8,702 nt of DNA from Holosporales bacterium (GCA_031270515.1 JAISXM010000048.1:1-8702), one strand, 5' to 3'. Counted from the stretch's first letter, positions 1-6,709 are shown. Numbers and translations: made by a program. Notes: generated by a model from the letters alone, not told the origin.

Positions 1-586
1 ATGATAAAAGGTTTGATGCTTACGATATCACCTACGCAACATTTGAGGGGAAATGCTTTGATGATTGGCCTGAGATATATTACTCTACCAAGAAGATCTG
101 GCCTAATTGGAAGTAGCGATCACTAGACCTTTTGAAAAAACAGCAGCACATTGCTTTAGGAAGACTGTGGACGAAGCAAAGGCGTTGCTAGGTTTTCAAT
201 GCGCTTCGCTATATCGCTCTGGCGCCTTGGCGACAAAATCATGCCATTTGTAACTAAAAAGCATATCATCCTGATCCAACCAACTGGAACATCATAGAGA
301 ATGTCCTGGGTTTTTTATGGGAAGGTATGTGCCTCCGTGTAAAAAAACATATTGATGTGAAAAAAAGACTTGAATAAGCTCCAATAGTTGACATATATTC
401 AAACAATATCATCGTACTCAAATAACTCTGCGCCCTTCCGAATAAAAATTGAGCTTTTCAGCAAGACTTAAATTATTAGGTAATATATTGAACCGTAAAT
501 AAAGCTAGACATTTAGATGAAGTCTTATTTATTCATCGCTCCACTGATACAGTTTACAGTGATGTACTTGTGTAGAAAAAGCTATT
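1..586. other. Gene-poor left end with decayed mobile-element coding fragments
   Basis: No intact gene is visible. A frame open from the window edge to a TAG at 114-116 encodes about 37 residues ending in IYYSTKKIWPNWK, which looks like a real but truncated protein tail that I do not recognise. A second short open stretch (about 104-250) reads on in a different frame and contains TVDEAKALLGF, as if a frameshifted gene continued there. At 273-374 a third frame reads DPTNWNIIENVLGFLW. From about 380 to 586 I see only AT-rich DNA with no convincing signal. The fragments in three frames, each ended by stops, fit dead transposase or accessory-gene remains. Confidence 0.45.
273..377 (+). pseudogene. 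Possible IS630/Tc1-type transposase C-terminal remnant
   Basis: Translation from 273 reads DPTNWNIIENVLGFLWEGM and continues to a TAA at 375-377. The spacing and residues resemble the C-terminal DDE-family block of IS630/Tc1 transposases (family form: SPDLNPIENVWGFLK), where the final acidic residue sits in the IEN segment. A stop at 255-257 in the same frame removes the rest of the catalytic domain, so it cannot be functional. One alternative is that 308-328 belongs to the intergenic repeat family described elsewhere, because TTTTTATGGG followed by AGGTAT is shared with those copies. The assignment is tentative. Confidence 0.33.
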
Positions 587-655
587 AGACCTGTTGCGAA
601 AGCCCTTTTGAGCCGTTGATTACTGCCGTGTTGACGCAGCTTTAGCAACAGGTCT
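587..655. repeat. 69-bp palindromic (MITE-like) repeat, copy 1
   Basis: The ends form an 11-bp perfect inverted repeat, AGACCTGTTGC at 587-597 and its complement at 645-655. This extends inward to about 17 bp with one mismatch. An ungapped homologue of the same 69-bp length lies in opposite orientation at 8367-8435, with roughly 50 of 69 positions matching by eye. The termini recall IS5-group ends (AGACCT then TTGC/AAAA), so this may be a non-autonomous derivative. There is no coding capacity. Confidence 0.7.
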
Positions 656-660
656 ATTGT
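631..660 (+). promoter_or_regulatory. Candidate promoter for the 707 gene, partly inside the palindromic repeat
   Basis: TTGACG (631-636) is followed after 18 nt by TATTGT (655-660). This would start transcription near 667, giving a leader of about 40 nt. The -35 box lies within the palindromic repeat and the -10 box straddles its right end, so the repeat may have donated the promoter. The -10 box matches consensus at only four of six positions. Confidence 0.38.
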
Positions 661-706
661 TTATTAAGTGCGAAGTCTGTTGTAAAAAATTGAAAAAGGA
701 ATCGTC

Positions 707-1237
707 ATGAAAATCAAACTTATTTTTCCGCTGTTATGTGCGCTTTTTACTTCTAATAATGCCGCAGCTAGTATGCTAAATGTGTACTGTAATCCCTATC
801 TTATGAGAAGAACCGTAACAAGACACCTTTATGGGAATGCAACATCTTATTTGGGATACGTTGTACCAGCAGATCGAACCAATAAATTTCAATCCTTTTT
901 ATGCCCTAATGAGGGCGTTAGTAAAAGAACAATAGAGAGAATACTATGGCAACTTCTAAGAGACGGAATAGTAGAGGATGATACAGTAAAAGCGGACTAT
1001 TGTAAGCGGTATAGAACGGTCTATCATTACTGCATCATCCCGCCAATATTAGCAGATTTGTTCTGCAACGGTGTAGAGTTAAATTGTAGACGTCACGGAT
1101 CACGTTATGTAAGAGTCAGCGATATGTATCTCTGTATCGCGATAAACAGGAGAGGCAGTGTCGCGCATATCGATGTGACGCCAAAAAAGGACAAAATAGC
1201 GAGAGATCTAGCGCGAAGCCGAGAGGAATCTCGATGA
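707..1237 (+). CDS. Small exported Cys-rich protein of unknown function
   Basis: I do not recognise this 176-residue protein. Residues 1-22 form a clear Sec signal peptide: Lys2 and Lys4, a hydrophobic core, then a small-residue stretch (NNAAAS) giving a signal peptidase I site around Ala20-Ser22. The mature part has seven cysteines (28, 66, 99, 109, 120, 127, 143), enough for several disulfides in the periplasm or outside the cell. The C-terminus is basic and charged (DVTPKKDKIARDLARSREE). The ATG is supported by an AAAAAGGA Shine-Dalgarno about 8 nt upstream and by the signal peptide starting at once. No transmembrane segment follows the signal. The gene stands alone, flanked by repeats, which suggests an accessory secreted factor. 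A function is not assignable. Confidence 0.8.
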   Translation: MKIKLIFPLLCALFTSNNAAASMLNVYCNPYLMRRTVTRHLYGNATSYLGYVVPADRTNKFQSFLCPNEGVSKRTIERILWQLLRDGIVEDDTVKADYCKRYRTVYHYCIIPPILADLFCNGVELNCRRHGSRYVRVSDMYLCIAINRRGSVAHIDVTPKKDKIARDLARSREESR

Positions 1238-1268
1238 CCATGTGGTTAAACGGATTGCGAATCTTTAT

Positions 1269-1415
1269 ACTTGCCCATAAAAACAATTTGAATTCTTATC
1301 ATCACCTAAGCATTGTAATACAACGAGTTTCAACTTGTTTGTTATGTGGTCCCGGTATACCTGCGAGCGTTCACCCCAAATATACCTGCCCATAAAAACA
1401 ATTTGAATTTTTACC
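1269..1415. repeat. Tandem intergenic repeat array, left copy
   Basis: A module of about 80 bp begins near 1269 (GCCCATAAAAACAATTTGAA core at 1275-1294). It is followed by a spacer of about 33 bp (TCCCGGTATACCTGCGAGCG and onward), and then the first half of the module restarts at 1383. The part from 1329 to 1415 is identical base for base, in reverse complement, to 8497-8583 (87 of 87). The module from 1272 to about 1350 also aligns with the reverse complement of about 8440-8527, with scattered differences. The second module breaks off sharply at 1415/1416, where another repeated element begins. Confidence 0.75.
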
Positions 1416-1533
1416 GTTACTACTCAGCAATGCTATAGCTACGCCCCATGCGCCCCCAGAAGCGTATTCGCTTTAGGCTCGTATAGATGCAGTAGAAGTA
1501 AAGGGATTTCGGAGTTTTTGTAGCGCGTCGCTA
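1416..1533 (+). repeat. 118-bp direct repeat, left copy (possible element end)
   Basis: This segment starts GTTACTACTCAGCAATGC and recurs in the same orientation at 8584-8701, with only about three mismatches in 118 bp. In both places its left edge abuts the intergenic module array, but at different points of that array. Such an edge is what the end of an inserted element looks like. It probably extends to the right, since the second copy is cut only by the window edge. No transposase frame could be recognised in it. Confidence 0.7.
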
Positions 1534-1787
1534 TGGAATTTCGAGCTGCCTTGGCGCACTTTGCAAATACGAAGTGGGCGGAGATCTCAGGAACTCTGGT
1601 GAATTGGGTGAACGACAACTTCAGTGCAATCGGGAGCCTCTCGCCAGCAGCGTGATGGGGGGCTTTGACTTTCCCAGTAACAATATAAATCTCACTTCAT
1701 TTATTATATTTATCACAAACAAATATGCGTGTTCTTTGTGGAGGGTCTTTATACTCTACGAACCGCTGAAAAGTAGATACGCTTTGC

Positions 1788-1793
1788 TATAAT
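1788..1793 (+). promoter_or_regulatory. Candidate -10 box upstream of the phosphoesterase gene
   Basis: A perfect TATAAT is present about 115 nt before the ATG at 1909. No good -35 box lies at 16-18 nt (the sequence there is GCTGAA-like), so this is only a candidate. If it is real, the gene has a long leader. Confidence 0.27.
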
Positions 1794-1908
1794 ACGAATG
1801 CATCAAGTGTACACGCACGAATAAGTCCACGACATTACGAAAAAATACACAACGTCATCAAATTGTGGTACCATCAATTTAAGAGGCAGATATTGTCGTG
1901 GTAAAAAA

Positions 1909-3834
1909 ATGAATATACGTTACGTAGGACATTTCCTAAAAGTGCACATGTGGATAGCCGTGGTCATTTGCTTTCAAATAGCAAGGCTCGCCGCGTATGA
2001 TAATTGCCGCTTAACATGGGAAGACCCACGTGCCGTAAATTGGTCAATAATGAATCGCGTCGGAACGCCAGAATATTTTAAGCGAGGGTCAACGTCGTCC
2101 GGCCTGTTTGGCCAGCTCAAGCCGACATATTTAACGACGTTCCTTAAATGTTACACCGGCAAAAAGACCGTTGTTCTTTCAGTAGCAGACTTGCATTCAA
2201 TTCGTCAAGAACGATCGAAATTGATCGATAATGTGAAAGAAATATTACAGGATAAAGACGTAATAAGAGTGATAGTCGTATTTAATGGTGACATTGCACA
2301 ACGTGCAGCAATACGCTTCGCTGAAATAGACCTAGAGGAGATAAATAACGTTTTTTTGATTGATGAATTTCAAGCGTTGTTGACGGAATTAAACGAATTG
2401 TTTCGTGAGAGACACGTCGATGGACATATGATCGTCAATATAGGGAACCATGACGTGCAGTCGTTTGAGTATTTTGTTCGACTGCTAGAGATTTGTAAAG
2501 AAATGAACGTGCCGGTACTTTCGCACATTCCGCAAGCATTTGATTTTGATGCGAGTCGTATATTGAGTAGAGCTAGGAAGGTGAAGAGTTTGGCCAATGA
2601 TGCACTGTCATACTACGCAGGACATACGCGTCCTATTGCTCTCCTAAATGCTCAAATAAAAGAATTGGATGAGTACATAAACAATCCAGAAAGAGTATAT
2701 TCCTTCGCCCAACGTGCTCAGTCTGCGTTCTCCATAGTAAAACAGTATCATAGAATAGGTAATATATTATTCGTAGGCTATTGCACTAGTTCGCTAGTTA
2801 TAGGGGGAGGAGATGAAGGTGGACTGCCAATCGTGTTGAGCGACGATTTTGTAGAAATGTTGGAAATCATGGGACAGGACCGCAAGACGTGCGTGATTGA
2901 TGGTAAAACCATGCCAATCATAGCTTCTGCAATTGATGGAGCAATGGCAGGCATTAATGAGTTGTATAGGGAGAATGATATAGAAGGGATCGAAGATTTA
3001 TATTTTTTCTTTGTCGCACATGAATTATTTTCTGTATTACCAAGCGAAAGCAATTACAATAAGAATATAGATAGAACTAAGCAAGTGCTATCTATACTTT
3101 TGCCTGCAGCCTTGAAAGACAAGAATTTAAGGCGACTTGCAGTAAAGGTTCTTTGTGGACATGACCACGTATCATACGTGTTTGGCAGGGTTCCATTTTT
3201 GGTGGGTGGACAAACTTTATTGGTCGACGCCGTCGGATCCAGTGGATATGCTCGGGGGAGTGTTGCCATTCAGGTTGTTGGGGAAAGAATAACGCCTGTG
3301 ACCCCCACGGCTTCTTCCACACTTAAGGCAGAGCCACTACCTAGGTGCATTGCTAAACTGTTGGAAGACTACTATTCAGGTCAAGGTGCGGCCAGCGTAA
3401 CGCCCCCGAATCCAGGCACGCAGACTACGCCTGTTGATTATTATCATCCCCCTCAGATCACGCAGACTATGCGTGGCAGAGAGACATATACTCTTGCAAA
3501 TGCAGATACACCTCCAACACTGCAACCCGCAATACCTGGTAGAGTGCAACTCCCTCGTAGAAGGGGGCCCCAGCAAATGATAGTTTACGAGCCTTTTGTA
3601 AATGAGTTCAATAGCATGAGCCAATCAATACAAATACAGTTTGTCACTTGTTCCGAATTTGCGCTTGTTGAGAATTTACTACCTTATCAATGGAAGAGGA
3701 CATTACGCGACTCAAGGATAAAGATGAAGGAGGGTATACTGCATATGGACGCAAACACGATAAAGTTTTTTAGGCAAGAAAAACCCGATCTTCTGAATAG
3801 GATACAAAATATGTATGTAGTTATGACGCCGTGA
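1909..3834 (+). CDS. Exported calcineurin-like metallophosphoesterase with an extra C-terminal domain
   Basis: Residues 1-29 look like a Sec signal peptide (basic N-region, hydrophobic MWIAVVICFQIA, then ARLAAY), placing the enzyme in the periplasm or outside the cell. The core carries the metallophosphoesterase motifs in family order: Asp94-Leu-His96, Gly127-Asp128, Gly-Asn-His-Asp at 179-182, His371 and Gly-His-Asp-His at 417-420. All metal ligands appear present, so a dinuclear-metal hydrolase cleaving a phosphate ester is likely. The substrate cannot be read from sequence. The GDxxDR block is altered (GDIAQR). The gap between the GNHD and His motifs is long (about 190 residues) and seems to hold an inserted helical part. 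After residue 460 come a Pro/Thr-rich linker (about 463-556) and an unrecognised domain (557-641). The start has no strong Shine-Dalgarno. An internal Met14 is possible but would remove the basic N-region. The stop lies 2 nt from the stop of the opposing reductase gene. Confidence 0.85.
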   Translation: MNIRYVGHFLKVHMWIAVVICFQIARLAAYDNCRLTWEDPRAVNWSIMNRVGTPEYFKRGSTSSGLFGQLKPTYLTTFLKCYTGKKTVVLSVADLHSIRQERSKLIDNVKEILQDKDVIRVIVVFNGDIAQRAAIRFAEIDLEEINNVFLIDEFQALLTELNELFRERHVDGHMIVNIGNHDVQSFEYFVRLLEICKEMNVPVLSHIPQAFDFDASRILSRARKVKSLANDALSYYAGHTRPIALLNAQIKELDEYINNPERVYSFAQRAQSAFSIVKQYHRIGNILFVGYCTSSLVIGGGDEGGLPIVLSDDFVEMLEIMGQDRKTCVIDGKTMPIIASAIDGAMAGINELYRENDIEGIEDLYFFFVAHELFSVLPSESNYNKNIDRTKQVLSILLPAALKDKNLRRLAVKVLCGHDHVSYVFGRVPFLVGGQTLLVDAVGSSGYARGSVAIQVVGERITPVTPTASSTLKAEPLPRCIAKLLEDYYSGQGAASVTPPNPGTQTTPVDYYHPPQITQTMRGRETYTLANADTPPTLQPAIPGRVQLPRRRGPQQMIVYEPFVNEFNSMSQSIQIQFVTCSEFALVENLLPYQWKRTLRDSRIKMKEGILHMDANTIKFFRQEKPDLLNRIQNMYVVMTP

Positions 3835-3836
3835 TG

Positions 3837-5132
3837 TTAAGCTGCGCTGCGCTTGATAGCATGCGTAGCAACCAATGCATCCGTAAAACCAAGAGTAATC
3901 ATGTAAATCTTATTGGGGCGCCACACTGCGTCGCCAATTGCATACAGCCCAGGCACGCTAGTTTCACAAGTTAGCGGATCCACCAATATTTTGCCGCATT
4001 GTGTGGCGACGTTCCAGTCGTCACATGCAGCGGTCGATAATCCAAAAAACACGAGGAGCTCATCCGCTTTGATGTCCAACGTTTTTGCCTCCTCCGCGAC
4101 CGAGTCCCTCGGAACTGAGTCACTCGTGACTGAGTCACTCCCAACTAAGTTGGTGACTGAGTCACTCGGAACTGAGTTGGTAACTGAGTCACTCGTAACT
4201 AAGTTACTCGTAACTAAGTTACTCGTAACTAAGTTACTTGTAACTAAGTTACTTGTAACTAAGTTACTTGTAACTAAGTTACTTGTAACTAAGTTACTTG
4301 TAACTAAGTTACTTGTAGCTAAGTTCCTGACCCGCACAGCGCGCAACGTTTCCCCTTCGCCCAGGAGCTCCGTTATTTGTGCGTTCCTGTATATAGTTAG
4401 GCGCTTTGCTTCCTCAGCATTCGCCAACACGGCCTCGTTTTTCGCTCGAAACGCCGCCCTTCTGTGTACCACGCTAACCGACGCCGCGATCGGCAACAAC
4501 TCGAGCGCCCAATCAACAGCCGCATCCCCTCCGCCCGCAATAACCACATGCTTTCCAGCAAACCTTTGCGGGTCTTTGATGCAATAATGGATGTGATTGC
4601 GCTCGAACGCGTCGACGTTATTGACGGCCAACTTGTTTGGATGCAGCCGCCCCGCTCCGGTTGCGAGTATGACATAGCGAGCAGAAAAAACGCGATCCCC
4701 TGCGGTAATCTCGAACCCAGCATTTTCAGCCAGAGGCTTAACGCTATTGTTTTCAGCCAGTGGTTCCACGCTACTAGCCAACGCGTCCCCCGCCAAAGGC
4801 TCGCTATTGACTAACGCGTCCCCTGCCAGAGGCTTAACGCTACTAACGAGCGCATCCAGCACCACTGTCGGCGCATACGCGCTCGCCTGCGCGAACAACG
4901 CATCCACCAAGCTTTGGGCCGTTGAATTTACGAACCCGGGCACCCCATAAACAGGCTTCTCTGGGTACAGGGCAGAGCACTGGCCGCCTACTCCTCCCCC
5001 CGCAGCTCCCGCTCCGCTTGCGTCCAAAAGGAGGACTCCGCCGCGCGCTGCATCCGCGAGCCCAAGGCCTCCGCATGCAGATACGGCGAACAACCCAGAC
5101 GGCCCAGAGCCAATGACTGCGACAAAATACAT
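3837..5132 (-). CDS. Ferredoxin/flavodoxin NADP+ reductase (thioredoxin-reductase-like) with two in-frame repeat insertions
   Basis: This FAD- and NADPH-binding flavoprotein passes electrons between NADPH and ferredoxin or flavodoxin in the cytoplasm. The FAD motif GSGPSG is at 8-13, GGQCSALYPEKPVYGVPGF at 49-67 (typical of type-2 reductases), ATGAG at 157-161, the NADP-binding GGGDAAVDW at 200-208 with HRR at 223-225, and the C-terminal GLYAIGDAVW near 395-404. The CxxC redox pair of true thioredoxin reductases is absent. Family members are about 330-350 residues and this one is 431. The excess comes mainly from two repeat blocks: residues about 97-138 (variants of SVKPLAEN) and 270-345 (eight LVTS[N/D] units, then degenerate SVT[N/S]D units). 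Both fall in predicted beta-hairpin loops, so the fold may survive. It starts 14 nt after rpsT and is probably co-transcribed. It is more GC-rich than the exported-protein genes around it. Confidence 0.9.
   Translation of the reverse strand: MYFVAVIGSGPSGLFAVSACGGLGLADAARGGVLLLDASGAGAAGGGVGGQCSALYPEKPVYGVPGFVNSTAQSLVDALFAQASAYAPTVVLDALVSSVKPLAGDALVNSEPLAGDALASSVEPLAENNSVKPLAENAGFEITAGDRVFSARYVILATGAGRLHPNKLAVNNVDAFERNHIHYCIKDPQRFAGKHVVIAGGGDAAVDWALELLPIAASVSVVHRRAAFRAKNEAVLANAEEAKRLTIYRNAQITELLGEGETLRAVRVRNLATSNLVTSNLVTSNLVTSNLVTSNLVTSNLVTSNLVTSNLVTSDSVTNSVPSDSVTNLVGSDSVTSDSVPRDSVAEEAKTLDIKADELLVFFGLSTAACDDWNVATQCGKILVDPLTCETSVPGLYAIGDAVWRPNKIYMITLGFTDALVATHAIKRSAA
4103..4330. repeat. 15-bp tandem repeat array inside the reductase gene
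   Basis: Eight consecutive 15-bp units, AACTAAGTTACTTGT or AACTAAGTTACTCGT, occupy 4197-4316. Older, diverged 15- and 12-bp units (ACTGAGTCACTCG type) occupy 4103-4196, and one diverged unit follows at 4317. All unit lengths are multiples of three, so the reductase frame is kept. Each unit is close to a palindrome (GTTAC/GTAAC). The near-identity of the eight units suggests recent slippage expansion. Confidence 0.95.
4722..4857. repeat. Second in-frame tandem duplication in the reductase gene
   Basis: Four imperfect units of about 27-38 bp share the core CAGCCAGAGGCTTAACGCTA or close variants. They encode SVKPLAGD, SEPLAGD, SVEPLAEN and SVKPLAEN. They are more diverged than the 15-bp array, hence probably older, and appear to copy a native loop sequence. 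Confidence 0.8.
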
Positions 5133-5146
5133 GCCGACTACGACAG

Positions 5147-5443
5147 CTACACGCTGGCGCTGGCGACAGTTTTCCTCGCCTTTTGAGCCAACCTTGAAAC
5201 TTTACGAGCCGCGGCATTTTTGTGCATGACGCCATGCCCGGCCCCGCGCATAAGCTCCCGCTCTGCGGACACAAGCGCTTGCTTGATGAACTCAGGCGTT
5301 ATTTTTGGATCCTTTCCAAATGAAGACACGGCAAGCTCCACCTTCTTTACGAACGTGCGGATCCTGCTGATGCGAGCCTTATTCACTCGCGTTCTCTTTT
5401 CTATTTGCCGTACGGCTTTCTCTGCAGACTTGTGCGATGGCAT
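5147..5443 (-). CDS. rpsT: 30S ribosomal protein S20
   Basis: S20 binds 16S rRNA early in assembly of the small ribosomal subunit. The protein has 98 residues, slightly more than the usual 85-95. It shows the family pattern: a basic N-terminus (MPSHKSAEKAVRQIEKR), RTRVNKARISRIRTFVKKVE, and the conserved late block GVMHKNAAARKVSRLAQK. The start fits the family N-terminus. A modest AGG lies 10 nt upstream of the ATG. It is the first gene of a two-gene operon with the NADP+ reductase, and its own promoter lies about 42 nt upstream. S20 synthesis is autoregulated in some bacteria, but nothing in this short leader shows that here. Confidence 0.96.
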   Translation of the reverse strand: MPSHKSAEKAVRQIEKRTRVNKARISRIRTFVKKVELAVSSFGKDPKITPEFIKQALVSAERELMRGAGHGVMHKNAAARKVSRLAQKARKTVASASV

Positions 5444-5484
5444 ACCCGAATAACCTAATTATATTTTTCACCATACATACCGTA

Positions 5485-5513
5485 ATAGTAAAACAAAATT
5501 CGGCGATGTGCAA
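5485..5513 (-). promoter_or_regulatory. Sigma70-type promoter for rpsT and the reductase
   Basis: Read on the minus strand, TTGCAC (5513-5508) is followed by exactly 17 nt and then TACTAT (5490-5485). This predicts a start near 5478 and a leader of about 35 nt to the rpsT ATG. Position, spacing and boxes are all good for a housekeeping promoter. Confidence 0.6.
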
Positions 5514-5588
5514 ATGCAAAACAATTGTTGGGATCATGGCTAATTTCTAGCAATAAAATGCTAACTAGAGGATATGCATTATAATATT

Positions 5589-5648
5589 TACATTACAAGG
5601 ATTAGGCACGGGTAAAAATTCAATTTTTTTATATACAGGTTATAATAA
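5589..5648 (+). repeat. Diverged copy of the intergenic module between rpsT and the first Myb gene
   Basis: ACATTACAAGGATTAGGCAC, GGTAAAAATTCAATTTTTTT and ACAGGTTATA align in order with the module at about 8472-8530, with several differences. It has no coding role. The rest of the gap from 5444 to 5738 holds only the rpsT promoter and nothing else recognisable. Confidence 0.5.
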
Positions 5649-5738
5649 GTCGGCTCTAAATAGTGCAGCGACGTCTAAGGGAAGCACGAGGCGAAGTGTG
5701 ATCAAAGTAGTTTCATTCCTGCTCAATTCAGAAGTGGC

Positions 5739-6575
5739 TTAGCTCTCCCATCCAGAAAGAGTGTATGCATTAAAATCTGGAAGAGGGTTTGGATTATCCC
5801 AATTTGGAGGAAATAATATATCTGACTGTTGTTGCTCTGGATCTGTCAACAGAGAACATGGACCTGGCGACAGTGGAGCTGGACCTGGAGACAGTGGAAC
5901 GGAATCTGGCAACAGTGGAGCTGGACCTAACAATAGTGAACCTGAACCTGGCAACAGTGAGTATGAACCTGGCAACAGTGGGCCTGAACCTAGCTGCTGG
6001 TATGGACCTGTCTGCTGAATGGGACGCCGAGCGGGAGCAATCCGTACAGGCGCGGCTGCGGGACGATGACGTTTATATTTTTTTATCTTTGGGACGACCT
6101 GTGAATCCTGCGTTTCTCCATGTATACTATCGGAGGTCTTAGTAAAATGTAGCCAATAATGATTTTTTACATTGTTTGCTGAGCGCTTAAGTTCATTTCC
6201 TATAATAGCCCACTTCTGCCCCAACTCATCCACACGCGAAATTAAATATTCCTCTTCTTCGGGGGTCCACTCGCCCTTCTTTATCTCTGGATCCAAGTAA
6301 AAATGCCAGCGATCCCAACACTGACGTGAGGTTCTGTTTCCAACATCAATGGCTATTGCATCCCAATGCTTGGTGCCATGCCTCCCTACTGATGCACGCA
6401 ACCGGTCATCTTCAGCCGGAGAGAAACGCCGCTTTCGTGATCCTGTATGTGCTAGCGTCTGCGCATCATCGAAGCTTGCATCTTCTGGCATAGGCGGGAC
6501 GTCAAATATAGACGCCCCGTAGCTTGGCACACAAAACACAGACAATATGATACAAAAGTGGGTAGCACGTAGCAT
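5739..6575 (-). CDS. Exported protein with two eukaryote-type Myb repeats and a heptad-repeat tail (Myb paralogue 1)
   Basis: The 278-residue product starts with a Sec signal peptide (MLRATHFCIILSVFCVPSYG, cleavage near GA/S at 21-22). Two Myb/SANT repeats follow. R2, about 48-95, has Phe51 for the first Trp, then Trp71 and Trp90 (FSPAEDD, RQCWDRWHFYLDP). R3, about 101-144, has Trp103 and Trp122 and a recognition helix KRSANNVKNHYW. RQC.xRW and VKN are hallmarks of two-repeat Mybs of protists and plants. Basic clusters (SRKRR at 46-50; KIKKYKRHR near 163-171) could act as nuclear localisation signals. The tail from about 195 is heptad-like (PLLPGS, APLSPGP) and ends NPLPDFNAYTLSGWES. I chose the ATG at 6575 over an upstream in-frame TTG at 6593 because it matches the starts of both paralogues. 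There is no clear Shine-Dalgarno. The role is inferred: a secreted host-directed DNA-binding effector. A bacterial regulator would not need a signal peptide. Confidence 0.85.
   Translation of the reverse strand: MLRATHFCIILSVFCVPSYGASIFDVPPMPEDASFDDAQTLAHTGSRKRRFSPAEDDRLRASVGRHGTKHWDAIAIDVGNRTSRQCWDRWHFYLDPEIKKGEWTPEEEEYLISRVDELGQKWAIIGNELKRSANNVKNHYWLHFTKTSDSIHGETQDSQVVPKIKKYKRHRPAAAPVRIAPARRPIQQTGPYQQLGSGPLLPGSYSLLPGSGSLLLGPAPLLPDSVPLSPGPAPLSPGPCSLLTDPEQQQSDILFPPNWDNPNPLPDFNAYTLSGWES
5840..5986. repeat. Seven 21-bp tandem units in the tail of Myb paralogue 1
   Basis: Seven consecutive 21-bp units of the form GACCTGGCGACAGTGGAGCT plus one base, with 1-6 differences each, encode the Pro/Leu/Ser/Gly heptads of the protein tail on the minus strand. 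The unit length keeps the frame, so the copy number can change without breaking the gene. Confidence 0.9.
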
Positions 6576-6611
6576 AAAAAAATGCGATTGCAATATATCT
6601 TACTAGGAACA

Positions 6612-6640
6612 AGTCTACAACGCGCTATTACTAATTGCAA
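6612..6640 (-). promoter_or_regulatory. Shared-type promoter of Myb paralogue 1
   Basis: On the minus strand, TTGCAA (6640-6635) is followed by 17 nt (beginning TTAGTAATAGCGCG) and TAGACT (6617-6612). The predicted start is near 6605, giving a leader of about 30 nt to the ATG at 6575. The arrangement is nearly identical upstream of both paralogues. Confidence 0.7.
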
Positions 6641-6709
6641 CCCTGGATTACAAACATTTGATGCGGGAGCCCTCATAACGAGAAGTATCATCAAAAATAA
6701 GAATTTAAA

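Larger units (their letters stand above)
1238..1908. other. 671-bp intergenic repeat zone between the exported-protein genes
   Basis: The stretch holds, in order, two copies of a tandem repeat module (1269-1415), the end of a second repeated element (1416-1533), a 40-codon open frame of unclear status (ATG 1533 to TGA 1653-1655, reading EISGTLVNWVNDNFSAIG), and AT-rich DNA with a TATAAT box at 1788-1793. The 40-codon frame has plausible codon choice but a TAG twelve bases before its ATG and no Shine-Dalgarno. It may be the tail of a broken gene. No intact gene was found. Confidence 0.6.

Noticed and set aside
1234..1398. A 54-codon frame overlapping the stop of the Cys-rich protein gene (ATGA)
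   Set aside because: It runs straight through the intergenic repeat modules. The overlap looks accidental and the product has no domain.
1574..1792. A 72-codon open frame starting at GTG
   Set aside because: It has no Shine-Dalgarno and no recognisable features, it overlaps a 40-codon frame with better codon use, and it starts just after a repeat.
4103..4330. CRISPR array
   Set aside because: The units are 15 bp and directly adjacent with no spacers, and they keep a protein reading frame.
3913..4587. A 224-residue plus-strand open frame rich in LVTKL repeats
   Set aside because: It lies wholly antisense to the NADP+ reductase, and its repeat is only the opposite-strand reading of the 15-bp array, whose length is a multiple of three.
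4843..5274. A 143-residue minus-strand frame spanning the rpsT-reductase junction
   Set aside because: It overlaps two confidently identified genes in another frame and its Arg/Cys-rich composition is typical of an out-of-frame reading of GC-rich DNA.
5789..6142. Plus-strand frames across the tail of Myb paralogue 1 with ELDLATV-like repeats
   Set aside because: These are opposite-strand readings of the 21-bp repeat. The minus-strand gene has signal peptide, domains and promoter.
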